A stretch of 56,260 bases of DNA from a virus, in the IMG/VR virus record IMGVR_UViG_3300009124_000014, positions 1-56,260 of that record, one strand, 5' to 3'. Of the stretch, positions 25,927 through 34,990 are shown piece after piece; within the stretch, counting starts at the first letter, position 1; each line of letters opens with the position of its first letter. A model generated the notes under the pieces. That model was not told where the DNA came from, ran no database searches, and worked only from the letters and a program-made list of their open reading frames with translations. Position numbers and translations under genes: made by a program.

Positions 25927-26313
25927 GTGAGGTCTTTCTCCATTCCGTTTCGGTTCACAGGTGGTAAGGTCGCTTTTACTACCGATCCCACTACTGAGAT
26001 TGAGCAAAAGATCGTCGACTGCCTAGTTACTTCTCCTATGGAGCGCATTGGGGTCACAGACTACGGTGCGAACTTGTATAATCTAGTTTTTGAGAACATT
26101 GATGACCTCGTAGAGGGTGACCTCCGCTTAGACATTGTGTCTGAGATCGAGAGCAGGGTTTCCGGCGTGACGGTTGTTGGTGTGGAATTCAAGGAGCACG
26201 AGTGGTACGACAGTACGGTAGTGTGTCGAATTTCCTATTCGATGCCGCTCAGCCCCCCGAGGGTCGTAGAAGTAAACTTGTCTGCATTACTAACTGAGGA
26301 GACTCCACTCTAA
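25927..26313 (+). CDS. Baseplate wedge protein, gp25/gpW family
   Basis: 128 residues from GTG 25927, eight bases after the endolysin stop. It has the family pattern EIEQKIVDCLVTSPMERIGV, then DYGANLYNLVFENIDDL and the terminal strands. gp25 links wedge to sheath and starts sheath assembly. The following J and I genes complete a classic gp25-J-I baseplate cassette; TAATG couples it to gpJ. Confidence 0.92.
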   Translation: MRSFSIPFRFTGGKVAFTTDPTTEIEQKIVDCLVTSPMERIGVTDYGANLYNLVFENIDDLVEGDLRLDIVSEIESRVSGVTVVGVEFKEHEWYDSTVVCRISYSMPLSPPRVVEVNLSALLTEETPL

Positions 26314-27836
26314 TGGCTTTTGATTACACCAGCAGAGACTTTAATACGGTCAAAGCCGACCTTCTCGCCCGCGCAGAGCGTGTGGTACCAGACTGGACCA
26401 GTCGTGACCAGTCAGACTTTGGTATGGTTATGGTTGATTTGTGGGCCTATGGGATGGATGTTTTGCACTATTACATCGATCGCGCTGCCGGTGAAACCTT
26501 TCTACCCACTGCCACACAGCGCGAATCGGTGCTGGCGTTGGCTAATCTATTTGATTACACGCCCCGCAGCAGGACTAGCGCTCAATCTGTTCTGACACTG
26601 TCTAACTCAGGTGGAGAAGAGGTTGTTATCCCTCGTTACACGAAGTTTGTTGCTAGGTACGATGGTAAAACCTACAACGCATACAGTAGTGGTATTAGCA
26701 CAATTCCGGCTAACTCCACGGGCATCGTACCGGTTTACGAAGGTACGATTGTTAATGACCCATCCGAGGTGCTCACGATATCTTCTACAGGCGAAGTATC
26801 TCAGCGTTACACTTTGTCTAATCGTGGCGTAGTAGCGTCTTCCGTCGTAGTTAGGGTGTTGGAGGACGGCGTCAATCCTGTTTTGTACCGTAGAGTCAAC
26901 AGAATCTCTACAGCCGCAGCCGGTGATCGTGCTTACGTGATTCGCCTTAACGCAGATAACAGTACAGAAATTGTGTTCGGCAACTCTGTCGCAGGGTTCT
27001 CCCCTCCAGCAGGTTCAAGAATTGAAGTTATCTACGCTACTTCTAGCGGTGCAGGCGGTAACATACCTGCCAACTCGATTGCATCGTTCTATAGTGTTAC
27101 TCCCGATTACATCACAATTCAGTCAAGTACTGCGTTTTCAGGGGGCGTTAGCGAAGAGAGTATTGACACCTTAAAAACCACCGTTCCATCTGTTATCGCT
27201 TCTCAGAACAGAGCAGTAACAGCAACTGATTACAAGAACCTAGCCTTGCAGGTAGAGGGTATTTCTAAAGCCGCCGTCGCCTACACCCCCAACCCAGCCG
27301 GGGGTTCCAGCGCAGGTAACGCTAGCGTGACTATCTACGCCCAACCAGACCGGACGGACGATTACCTCACCGCCAACACGGCTGAGGATCAACTGAGTGC
27401 TGGACCTCCTGTTATTTGGGGACAAACCCTTACGACGGATCAGAGGCAGGCAGTTGTCGACTTTATTTCCCCCAAGACGATGCTGGGTGTCGAGGTAGTT
27501 TGTGCAGAGGAGATTGTGTGGACTGCGATAGATATCGATATCACTATCACGGTTAATCCTAGGGCCGTTGCTGCTTGGGTAAAGCAGTCAGTAGAAGATG
27601 CTTTAGACGCTATCTTTACTTTCAACTCAGTATCGTTTAACCAGACCCTTTCCTCATCCCAGATTTATAGGACGGTTATGGGTATCGATGGGATCGACTA
27701 CGCTGTTCTGAGTGTGTTTGACGAGACTAATGACAGTTCACAAACAGTGGAGGATACGATTACAGTAGGCCAGTACGTACTGCCTAAGAAAGGCACTATT
27801 ACAGTGACTGTTCTTGGCGGCATCACAAGCGTGTAA
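26313..27836 (+). CDS. Baseplate J-like wedge protein (gp6-like)
   Basis: 507 residues. The N-terminal YTSRDFNTVKADLLARAERV, with VDLWAYGMDVLHYYIDRAAG, and the later EIVFGNSVAGFSPPAGSRIE and GISKAAVAYTPNPAGGSSAG segments fit Baseplate_J. It forms the inner baseplate ring with gpI. Length is within the usual range for J/gp6-type proteins of actinophages. Confidence 0.92.
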   Translation: MAFDYTSRDFNTVKADLLARAERVVPDWTSRDQSDFGMVMVDLWAYGMDVLHYYIDRAAGETFLPTATQRESVLALANLFDYTPRSRTSAQSVLTLSNSGGEEVVIPRYTKFVARYDGKTYNAYSSGISTIPANSTGIVPVYEGTIVNDPSEVLTISSTGEVSQRYTLSNRGVVASSVVVRVLEDGVNPVLYRRVNRISTAAAGDRAYVIRLNADNSTEIVFGNSVAGFSPPAGSRIEVIYATSSGAGGNIPANSIASFYSVTPDYITIQSSTAFSGGVSEESIDTLKTTVPSVIASQNRAVTATDYKNLALQVEGISKAAVAYTPNPAGGSSAGNASVTIYAQPDRTDDYLTANTAEDQLSAGPPVIWGQTLTTDQRQAVVDFISPKTMLGVEVVCAEEIVWTAIDIDITITVNPRAVAAWVKQSVEDALDAIFTFNSVSFNQTLSSSQIYRTVMGIDGIDYAVLSVFDETNDSSQTVEDTITVGQYVLPKKGTITVTVLGGITSV

Positions 27837-27839
27837 ACC

Positions 27840-29792
27840 ATGGCTAGAGTATCGTTTAGCCTACGCCGAGACGTAGCAGACCAAGGTTCGTACGTAAGGT
27901 ACGACGACGCTGAATTCGGTCTACGAACAGACGCCGATGGCATTCTTCGTGCAGACGGTTACCAACTACCTCCCGGCGAATTCCCTGACAACTTCTTTCA
28001 GGCAGTTCCCGTAGGTTACGGCGCTGTCCAGATTGACTGGGGTATTACTTACTCTGAGATATCGGGATCGACGGCTGTCACTGAGATTGTCTTGATGTAC
28101 TCAGACGTAGGTGAGCCGCAGACGGTGTCATCTGGCTCAGAGATTCTGCGAACGAGTACCGATTTCGAGTACTTCCACGAGTACAACCACCTGTCTAAAG
28201 ACCGCCCACCGGTACCCGGTAACTGGGCTTACTATTCTTTGTTTGCCCACTACTCATCGACCGCAGGGGACGACTACTACGAAAGGCTGGCTTCCTTAAG
28301 TGTTCTCGTTCCCAAAGACCACGGGTCAACACTGTTTTTGTACAGCAGAATCCCTGCTTACTACCGTGATCTAGATGAAGCGCAGGCCACATACCTGAAC
28401 CCAGAATCTCAGGCCGCTCTGCGTGACTATGGGACCATTCCAATGAATGGACGTATTGGTCCCCTGTTTAGATTCCTGTCAGTAGCAGGTTATGACATGG
28501 ACAAGGTGCGCACGTTGATCGACTACTTAATGGTCAGTCGTGATCCCGCATTGGCAGAGACTGAGACACTCGATGCCATCGCTGAGCAGGTAGGTGTACC
28601 TTTGCGCACGTCTGATCTGGGAGCATCGCGTCTGCGCTCCCTACTTGATGAGATCGGGGTTCTAAGGCGCACTAAAGGTACTTTGGATTCTTTGGTCACC
28701 ACTGGGAGGGCTATCTCTGGCTCTGATGTTGAGTTTGATGAGGACAACTTGTCTCTTAAATTCTACTCGCAGCGCGTCAACTACATCACTGATCCCCTCG
28801 ACTTAACTGGTGGGTTCGACCATCGACCGGCACATGAGGTAGAAGATTACGCAATACGAACATCTAACTTGCAGGGGTCTTATGACCCCTCTACCTACGT
28901 TGGAGGGGCCTCCGCTACTTACCCTACACCGACTACATCGGACTCTTACCTAACAGGTATGTATTGGACGGCATCCGCTTCTGCGGGTAGTTTTAATGGA
29001 TTCCCAGTAGCGGTAGGGGACCTTATCGTTGCTTACGGTGCCCCCTCAGGAACTGCTATGGATGCAGATGAGGTGGAGTTTGGTGTAAATCCTGTAGACG
29101 TGACCGCTACTACCTATGATTCTTACACGCCGTACACCATGGCTAATACGGCAGATCCTAATTTTACTCAAGGCACGCTTGCTGACGGCGTGAACAGGCT
29201 ACTGGTTCATATGACCGACCCCATTCCAGTAAAACTAGGAGACAACGTGGGTATATCTGTTCACGACACTATCGGAACGTCCGCTGCGGTGTGGGCGCGG
29301 TTAGTAGATGTTGACGGTAATGTTGTAGGCTGGTCTAGTGTCCAGACACGCGCAGACAACTTTCCTGCGTACCAAGTGCCTGCTATCGACAACGTGGTAG
29401 CGGATGACTGGACCATCGTCTTCGTAGAGTTGCTGGTAGATATCTCGTCGACCGCACAGTACCGCATGCGTAACGTCCTCGCAGAGCGCAACTTTATCGG
29501 TAAGTACTTTGACGGGAACACGTCTATTGGTGGCTGGTTGATCGATGATCTCAGCAGCATCTCTGATTACCGGTGGTCGGCAGAGGGCGAGAACAACGGC
29601 AACGCCTACCAGAGTATCTCTATCTATACGGAGCAGTTCCGTAGGACTCGTGGGATTCTGAAGGAACTTTTCTTCTCATTTCTGCCGATTGCTGAAGATT
29701 ACCGCTATCGTGACGGCACAGGTGAACCAAACGTCACCGCGTACGATGCGATTCCGGGTCAGTCCGCAATCGATGCGTACTTGACACCCTGA
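27840..29792 (+). CDS. Baseplate wedge protein, tail protein I-like, extended
   Basis: 650 residues. Residues ~160-320 match phage tail protein I (FLYSRIPAYYRDLDE, LFRFLSVAGYDMDKVRTLID, EQVGVPLRTSDL, RRTKGTLDSLVTTG). The N-terminal ~160 residues and C-terminal ~330 residues are extra beta-rich domains, as in large wedge proteins such as T4 gp7, and may carry fibre attachment. It is the last of the gp25-J-I set, followed by a hairpin. Confidence 0.8.
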   Translation: MARVSFSLRRDVADQGSYVRYDDAEFGLRTDADGILRADGYQLPPGEFPDNFFQAVPVGYGAVQIDWGITYSEISGSTAVTEIVLMYSDVGEPQTVSSGSEILRTSTDFEYFHEYNHLSKDRPPVPGNWAYYSLFAHYSSTAGDDYYERLASLSVLVPKDHGSTLFLYSRIPAYYRDLDEAQATYLNPESQAALRDYGTIPMNGRIGPLFRFLSVAGYDMDKVRTLIDYLMVSRDPALAETETLDAIAEQVGVPLRTSDLGASRLRSLLDEIGVLRRTKGTLDSLVTTGRAISGSDVEFDEDNLSLKFYSQRVNYITDPLDLTGGFDHRPAHEVEDYAIRTSNLQGSYDPSTYVGGASATYPTPTTSDSYLTGMYWTASASAGSFNGFPVAVGDLIVAYGAPSGTAMDADEVEFGVNPVDVTATTYDSYTPYTMANTADPNFTQGTLADGVNRLLVHMTDPIPVKLGDNVGISVHDTIGTSAAVWARLVDVDGNVVGWSSVQTRADNFPAYQVPAIDNVVADDWTIVFVELLVDISSTAQYRMRNVLAERNFIGKYFDGNTSIGGWLIDDLSSISDYRWSAEGENNGNAYQSISIYTEQFRRTRGILKELFFSFLPIAEDYRYRDGTGEPNVTAYDAIPGQSAIDAYLTP

Positions 29793-29820
29793 GTGGTAGC
29801 CGCTAGGATCGGCTACCGCT
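29792..29820 (+). terminator. Hairpin after the baseplate operon
   Basis: AGTGGTAGCC (29792-29801) pairs with GGCTACCGCT (29811-29820), ten pairs with one G-T, nine-base loop. No T-run follows. It could be a non-canonical terminator or an mRNA-stabilising end; it lies 20 bases before the next start. Confidence 0.45.
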
Positions 29821-29840
29821 GACCTAGTAGGAGGACCACA

Positions 29841-30683
29841 ATGGCAACACACGCAGTAATCGGTACGGGCACTGCCCCCAGTAAGGTAATTATGGATGGC
29901 TTGGCAGAGGCTGTCGAGGACGGCGACACCTTGTCGCTGGTATGGACTGGTGCCCCAGAAGAAGGCTCCGCTATCGAGTCTGTCTACGCTTTCGTAAAGG
30001 ACAGCGAGACTCCCACGACTGTGTATCACGAGGATGGGCAGAACATCCCGCAGGCTTTGCGCTCGTGGGACAACGTGAGTGTGGTGAAGACCCGCCAGCC
30101 TTTTGCGTCTGCGCTTGACAGTGTCTCTGACGATGGAGTGGTCTTGTTCTTGTGGAACGATGACAAGCCCGACGAGATTCATGGTGTGTTTGACCACTCT
30201 GAGTCGTACAACGTCATGGAGTTGAGTAATGGTCTGTGCCCTATTATTCCGGGCGACGACACAGCACCCCCTGCATCGCCCCCCACTCCTGAGCCTGAAC
30301 CACGCAAGTCAAAGGCTCCCAAACTGCTGAGCATCGATGAGTTGCAAGTTATGACCGCAGTCGCAGTCAAGCAATACGGGCAGGATATGGGTTGTGAGTC
30401 CAAGACAAAGTCAGGCATCATCGAAGAGATTGCCGCACGTTTGGAGACAGAGGTCCCCAGCCCCCCGGAGTCGGTAACAGAGGAACCAGCACCCGTCGTA
30501 AAGGTCGATAACGTATCATTCCCGACCACCAAGCCGGAGAGCACAGCGTCTGATTGGGATGAGGAACTCATCGATTTGACCAAGGATTTCTTGAACCAGA
30601 GACAGACTGGGTTTGAGGCCGACATGGCACACCTTGCCCTTGGTCAGGCACGGCTGTGGATGCTTAAGGCGCTGAATCGTTAA
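29841..30683 (+). CDS. Unknown acidic protein with Pro-rich linkers
   Basis: 280 residues with a strong site (AGGAGGACCACA before ATG). Residues ~1-130 form a compact domain (TLSLVWTGAPEEGSAIESVY); two Pro/Glu-rich linkers flank a helical segment with SIDELQVMTAVAVKQYGQDM, and the C-terminus is helical. I do not recognise it. As the last gene before the early promoter it may belong to the late, structural transcript. Confidence 0.65.
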   Translation: MATHAVIGTGTAPSKVIMDGLAEAVEDGDTLSLVWTGAPEEGSAIESVYAFVKDSETPTTVYHEDGQNIPQALRSWDNVSVVKTRQPFASALDSVSDDGVVLFLWNDDKPDEIHGVFDHSESYNVMELSNGLCPIIPGDDTAPPASPPTPEPEPRKSKAPKLLSIDELQVMTAVAVKQYGQDMGCESKTKSGIIEEIAARLETEVPSPPESVTEEPAPVVKVDNVSFPTTKPESTASDWDEELIDLTKDFLNQRQTGFEADMAHLALGQARLWMLKALNR

Positions 30684-30700
30684 TAATCCTTACCTCTACG

Positions 30701-30728
30701 TTGCCTCAGGTGAACGTGGTGGTATAGT
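30701..30728 (+). promoter_or_regulatory. Candidate promoter of the replication operon
   Basis: TTGCCT at 30701-30706, 16-base spacer, TATAGT at 30723-30728 in the context GGTGGTATAGT. The predicted start near 30735 coincides with the beginning of a structured leader. Confidence 0.5.
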
Positions 30729-30732
30729 ACCA

Positions 30733-30846
30733 ACGTACAGTGTTGCTACTTTTAGTAGAAGTCCTCCTCAGACGGCTGTACGTGGTAGCGAGTGGCCCCC
30801 CACCTCCAGTAAGGTGTGGGGGCCGCTTGCGTAATAGGGAGGTTGT
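30733..30846 (+). ncRNA. Structured 5' leader of the replication operon, candidate riboregulator
   Basis: Three nested or serial helices are visible. P1: ACGTACAG (30733-30740) with CTGTACGT (30776-30783). Inside it P2: CTACT-ttt-AGTAG (30746-30758) and an unpaired CCTCCT (30763-30768) that could mask the GGGAGG ribosome binding site at 30837-30842. P3: an 18-pair, GC-rich hairpin (30788-30830) with loop CCAGTA, one bulged T and two G-T pairs. ATG of the first gene follows at 30847. P3 lacks a T-run, so it may terminate poorly, pause, or insulate. Regulation is inference from the base pairing. Confidence 0.5.
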
Positions 30847-31569
30847 ATGCCAGTATTTGGTGCTGATCCAGAAGCAGAAGACAGAGGATGGGAAGACGTG
30901 AGGACATCACAGGGAGTATTCGTCAGTAGGCCGGTACGGGAGTTGACCAACTATTTTGCATACCACCGCAACACTCGTATGAGTCAGCGGTGCAACGAAG
31001 AGGACAAGTCACGGTTGAACATCTTCTTCTCACGTAAACTGAAGCAGGGGTTTGACAGTGCCTCGATCAAGGAGATCATCGACAGGTTCTACCAGTCACC
31101 AGCGGGTCAGCATGAGTTTGCATCCGCACTCTTCTGCAAAGATGATGTGCAGAAGGAATTGATGGAAGATATCGACATCACCAACAACGACCCTGTTTTA
31201 CAGTGGTTGTTGGATGGGATGCCGAACAGTGGTCCTTTCACTGATCCACGTGAGGTACGCAAAGCCATCATGCAGGAGTGTGTTGAGTCGTTGCTCCGCT
31301 ACCCAGAAGTAGTCGCTGACATTATTCGCATCGACGATCCCGAGCCTCATCTCTCACACCGTTTGGCCAGTTTAGAGAGTCTGATTCTCTGGAACCTCAC
31401 AGATGATTCCGGGAATGCTGGACAATGGCAGGATGTTCTGTGTATCATCACTCTTCCTAAGGAACTGGCTTCACGAGGACGTTCACCGAAGAGCGTACGG
31501 CTTAAGCATGGTTCCGTAAAAGATGCAGTGATGAGGATTCCCATGAGGAGAAGCAAGGAGAGCAGTTGA
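30847..31569 (+). CDS. Unknown replication-operon protein
   Basis: 240 residues, SD GGGAGG. First gene after the structured leader and directly before the helicase loader, with which it overlaps (TTGAA at the stop). The segment RLNIFFSRKLKQGFDSASIK, then EIIDRFYQSPAG, is reminiscent of phage replication initiation or helicase-assistant proteins, but no catalytic motif is visible. A replisome or origin-binding role is suggested by context only. Confidence 0.6.
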   Translation: MPVFGADPEAEDRGWEDVRTSQGVFVSRPVRELTNYFAYHRNTRMSQRCNEEDKSRLNIFFSRKLKQGFDSASIKEIIDRFYQSPAGQHEFASALFCKDDVQKELMEDIDITNNDPVLQWLLDGMPNSGPFTDPREVRKAIMQECVESLLRYPEVVADIIRIDDPEPHLSHRLASLESLILWNLTDDSGNAGQWQDVLCIITLPKELASRGRSPKSVRLKHGSVKDAVMRIPMRRSKESS

Positions 31570-32135
31570 ACTTTAGTACACCAACCGAGTGGAAGAGCGA
31601 GAACTGGTGGAGAAACCGCCCAGTAGATGAGCGGCTGTTCCATCTGCACATACCTAAGCGAATTCGTGAGAACATGGAGGACTGGGAGAGTGTGGCCTTA
31701 AAGGGCGACGGCAACCTGTTCATACAGGGCGCATCAGGGTCAGGCAAGTCACTCATCGCCGCCAAGACGCTTACGTCCATCATACAGAAGCACAAAGTCT
31801 CAGGACGTTGGGTCGAGGCTGACGACTACATCGAGATGATCAAGGACTCGTTCGACAACGAGGGTGTTTTGCCTGAGATGTACTCTAGCCCCCATGTCGT
31901 GAAGTACGTCAAAGGAGTGTTTGATGTCGTTGTCATCGACGGTCTTGGAGAAGAGCGTCTGACGGAGTTCGCTAGTCACGAGTTGGGGAGCCTTATCCGT
32001 AAGCGGTTCGACAAGCAGAAGGCGACGATTATCACGTCACGACTTTCGTTACAGGACATCAAGCACCGCTATGGACCTAGGTTGGCTAATCCGCTCGCAG
32101 ACTTTGAGTTTGAGGTTCTCCGTGGAAAACGGTGA
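31566..32135 (+). CDS. DnaC-like helicase loader ATPase
   Basis: 189 residues from TTG 31566. Walker A GASGSGKS at residues 55-62 and Walker B VVVIDGLGEE near 120, with a sensor-like TIITSR later, identify a small AAA+ protein of the DnaC/IstB kind. Such proteins load DnaB-type helicases onto DNA, and the helicase is encoded two genes downstream. Its end overlaps the next start. Confidence 0.85.
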   Translation: MNFSTPTEWKSENWWRNRPVDERLFHLHIPKRIRENMEDWESVALKGDGNLFIQGASGSGKSLIAAKTLTSIIQKHKVSGRWVEADDYIEMIKDSFDNEGVLPEMYSSPHVVKYVKGVFDVVVIDGLGEERLTEFASHELGSLIRKRFDKQKATIITSRLSLQDIKHRYGPRLANPLADFEFEVLRGKR

Positions 32136-32586
32136 CATCGCCCCTACCGTGCATAAGCATATTGCTTGTTGGTTTGAAGACTTGTTGATGACACGGCAGG
32201 AAGACCAGCCGCAGAGGCGCAACCTGTTCCTTCGGCGTATCAACAGTAGAGAGATGACGTACGAAGAGGTCATCAAGAACGAGGTGCGGAAGTGGAAGGT
32301 AAACGAGATGCCTCTCAAGTCCGTGCACCATATGGTCAACCAGTTAGAACTCGGCGTGGAGGTGTACACCTACTTGGACGAGGACCTTGTTGAGCAGGTG
32401 GAGCATTGGCTCGCTAGAAAAGGTATCAGCGTGAGCGTGTATCACTACCCTGACTTTGATACTCTGCGTGACGACTTTAAGTACAACAGGGACGTGCACA
32501 CGCTGTTTACTCCGTACGAGGACGACGCGGCGTGGTTAGGGTTTAGGGCGACAGTAGTGCGCTCAGACGGGACATTTGGAATCTAA
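32122..32586 (+). CDS. Unknown protein between helicase loader and helicase
   Basis: 154 residues from GTG 32122, which has GAGG six bases upstream and overlaps the loader; a longer start at 32071 would have no site. Helical, charged, with EEVIKNEVRKWKVNEMPLKS and a C-terminal alpha/beta part. No known motif. Coupled on both sides (TAATG into the helicase gene), so probably a replication accessory. Confidence 0.7.
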   Translation: MENGDIAPTVHKHIACWFEDLLMTRQEDQPQRRNLFLRRINSREMTYEEVIKNEVRKWKVNEMPLKSVHHMVNQLELGVEVYTYLDEDLVEQVEHWLARKGISVSVYHYPDFDTLRDDFKYNRDVHTLFTPYEDDAAWLGFRATVVRSDGTFGI

Positions 32587-33836
32587 TGGCATCAATCGAA
32601 CACTTAGTAATCAGCAAGATCATCGAGGACCAGTCACTCACAGAGGCGAGCAAATCAGGCATCAAGCCTGTCTACTTCGCTGGTGAGTGGGAGTCAATCT
32701 ACCAGTGGGTTCTGGAGTACAACAGTAATCACGGCGCTGTCCCGACAGAGCGTGCGTTCCACACGGCGTATGGCGATGTGGAGATTGTCGACACCGCTAC
32801 GGAGTCGTTTAGTGGTCTTTTTGAAGAACTACTGAACGCATACCGCTCTCGTACTGTCATTGAGGCCGTTAGCGCTGCTATGGGTCCCCTTGACAAGAAC
32901 GATGTGAGCAACGCTATGTCGATCCTGTCCTCAGGGTTGCAGGCCGCTAGCACGGAAACTGCCCGACTGCGTGACTTCAATATCGTTGAGGGTTGGGAAG
33001 AGCAGTTGCAGATGTATCGAGAGATGAAGGATAACCCCAATGCTTTACGTGGCATCCCGACCGGGTTCACCGGGCTTGACCGGGTGACCTACGGATTGCG
33101 CCCCCAGCAGTTCATTGTCATGGTAGGAGAGCCTAAGCGTGGTAAATCACTCTTTGAACTGATCATGGCTAATGCCTGTCACCGTCATGGCTTGGTTCCG
33201 CTGTTCATCTCGTTTGAGATGTCTGTGGCTGAACAGCGTTCTAGGTTCTACTCTCTGATTGCAAAGATTCCCTACGAACGCATCCTCAGCGGGCAGATGT
33301 CCGAAGCAGAGTTCATGCGATTAGAGAAGTCGATGCGGATGATGAAGAACATGCAACCTTTTATGATGTCAGAAGACTCCAGCAGTCTCACCACCATCAG
33401 TGCTATCGCTGGCAAGATTCAGGAGTACCAGCCTGATGCTGTGTTCATCGACGGTATGTACCTCATGGACGACGAGAACGGAGAACCAAAAGGTACACCG
33501 CAGGCTCTGACTAACATCACTCGTGGAGTCAAGCGTCTCGCTCAGCGGTTTGACATCCCCATCGTCGGCACATCTCAGGTGTTGTCGTGGAAGTTGAACA
33601 ACAAGCGCACAAGAGCCATCACTGCTGACTCCATCGGCTACACGTCGTCTTTTGTGCAGGACGCTGACTTGGTTCTTGGTGTAGAACGCAATCCTGACCT
33701 TGACGATCAGGCCATCATTCGTGTGGTAGAGGCTCGTACGGCACCCCACGCAGAGGTCCACGTTAAGTGGGACTGGCAGACAATGGAGTTTGAAGAGGTA
33801 TCGGAGGTTGATGAAGTTGACCCATCATTCGACTGA
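32586..33836 (+). CDS. DnaB-like replicative helicase
   Basis: 416 residues. The RecA-like core has Walker A GEPKRGKS (~181-188), FISFEMS (motif 1a), FIDGMYLM (Walker B, ~290) and GTSQ with downstream VQDADLVLGVER. The N-terminal ~170 residues form a helical domain shorter than in bacterial DnaB. It unwinds DNA at the fork together with the primase encoded downstream and the loader upstream. Confidence 0.92.
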   Translation: MASIEHLVISKIIEDQSLTEASKSGIKPVYFAGEWESIYQWVLEYNSNHGAVPTERAFHTAYGDVEIVDTATESFSGLFEELLNAYRSRTVIEAVSAAMGPLDKNDVSNAMSILSSGLQAASTETARLRDFNIVEGWEEQLQMYREMKDNPNALRGIPTGFTGLDRVTYGLRPQQFIVMVGEPKRGKSLFELIMANACHRHGLVPLFISFEMSVAEQRSRFYSLIAKIPYERILSGQMSEAEFMRLEKSMRMMKNMQPFMMSEDSSSLTTISAIAGKIQEYQPDAVFIDGMYLMDDENGEPKGTPQALTNITRGVKRLAQRFDIPIVGTSQVLSWKLNNKRTRAITADSIGYTSSFVQDADLVLGVERNPDLDDQAIIRVVEARTAPHAEVHVKWDWQTMEFEEVSEVDEVDPSFD

Positions 33837-33837
33837 C

Positions 33838-34101
33838 ATGGACATAGTGGAGCGCTTGGAGTACGCATCGATGAGCACTCCAGAGATTTCCCTATTAAGA
33901 GAAGCCGCCCAGCATATTCGTAAGTTACGTGAAGAACTGGCAGAGGCTCAAGACGAGAGCATCGTCATCCACGACAAGGATGGCAACGAGTTGTGCGTTA
34001 TCGAAGGTCCAGCAGCGGAGCATCTGAAGAAGCACGCTATCTCTGACTACGTAACTAACGCCCTCCGTCACATACTGGAAGAGTATGGACAGGAGCACTG
34101 A
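33838..34101 (+). CDS. Small helical protein
   Basis: 87 residues from ATG 33838; an in-frame ATG at 33811 has GGAGG only three bases away and would add nine residues. The pattern DIVERLEYA...SLLREAAQHIRKLREEL is a recurring phage motif of short coiled proteins. It overlaps the primase start by 17 bases. Confidence 0.6.
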   Translation: MDIVERLEYASMSTPEISLLREAAQHIRKLREELAEAQDESIVIHDKDGNELCVIEGPAAEHLKKHAISDYVTNALRHILEEYGQEH

Positions 34102-34990
34102 TCTTGTAGAGGTCCTCACCGAACTAGGTGTTGACGTACGTAAGATACAGAGCGATGAGATCAACGCTCGTTGCCCTGTTCATCACCTAACCAAGGGCCG
34201 TGACAGCACTCGTTACTCTTGGTATCTCAATGTCGACACCGGTCTTTGGTACTGCTTCTCTTGCGGTGCTAGAGGTAACTTATCGCATCTGATAAGCCAA
34301 CTTACTGACGACCCTTCCGCTCTTTGGGGCATCCAAACTCATCTCATTGAGTCTGGTCTCAAGCGCCTAACTACAGTTGAGGAAGACGTTTCAGAGGCTT
34401 ACACGCCTTTAGACTGGAATCGGTACACGTCTTTTGAACTTTACCCAGCAAGACTGTGTGAAATACGTCACATTGATATCGACGTAGCGCATCGTTACGG
34501 CATTAGGTGGGATAAGGATACTAAGTCCACAGTTATCCCTATCGTGTCCCCCATAGGCCAGTTGTGGGGGTGGCAACTAAAGAAAGAAGGGTGGGTACGT
34601 AACTACCCAGAGGGTGTGCATAAGGGAGACACCTTGTTCGGTATCGAGCGTGCTCACGGCGACACTGGCCTGTTGTTGGAGTCTCCCTTAGACGTAGTGC
34701 GCTTCCACTCAGTGTACGGTGGTTCTGAGGTTTCGGCAGTAGCGTCGTTTGGTGCCAACGTGTCCTCCAACCAAATATCACTTCTATGTGATAGATTTGA
34801 TTCACTGGTCATTGCTCTGGACAACGATAAGGCGGGCAAGATGGAGACAACGAGAGTAGCCAAGAGCCTCCCCTCCCTCCGTCACGGTGTTCGCTACTGG
34901 AAGTACTTAGACGATGTGAAGGACCTTGGCGACATGTCCGATGTACAGATCATCAAGGGCATTCTCAATACGTCGGTGATCCATGTTTAA
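34085..34990 (+). CDS. DnaG-type primase with zinc finger and Toprim domain
   Basis: 301 residues. CHC2-like zinc ligands C30-x2-H33 and C57-x2-C60 (CPVHH...CFSCGARGN). The Toprim fold has LLLESPLDVV (~196, catalytic Glu) and VIALDNDKAG (~243, Asp-x-Asp). It is shorter than bacterial DnaG, lacking the helicase-binding tail. It synthesises RNA primers for the phage fork. It overlaps the next gene by eight bases. Confidence 0.9.
   Translation: MDRSTDLVEVLTELGVDVRKIQSDEINARCPVHHLTKGRDSTRYSWYLNVDTGLWYCFSCGARGNLSHLISQLTDDPSALWGIQTHLIESGLKRLTTVEEDVSEAYTPLDWNRYTSFELYPARLCEIRHIDIDVAHRYGIRWDKDTKSTVIPIVSPIGQLWGWQLKKEGWVRNYPEGVHKGDTLFGIERAHGDTGLLLESPLDVVRFHSVYGGSEVSAVASFGANVSSNQISLLCDRFDSLVIALDNDKAGKMETTRVAKSLPSLRHGVRYWKYLDDVKDLGDMSDVQIIKGILNTSVIHV

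Noticed and set aside
29676-30197. 173-codon antisense frame
   Set aside because: Covers parts of two sense genes and a hairpin; composition is that of a shadow frame.
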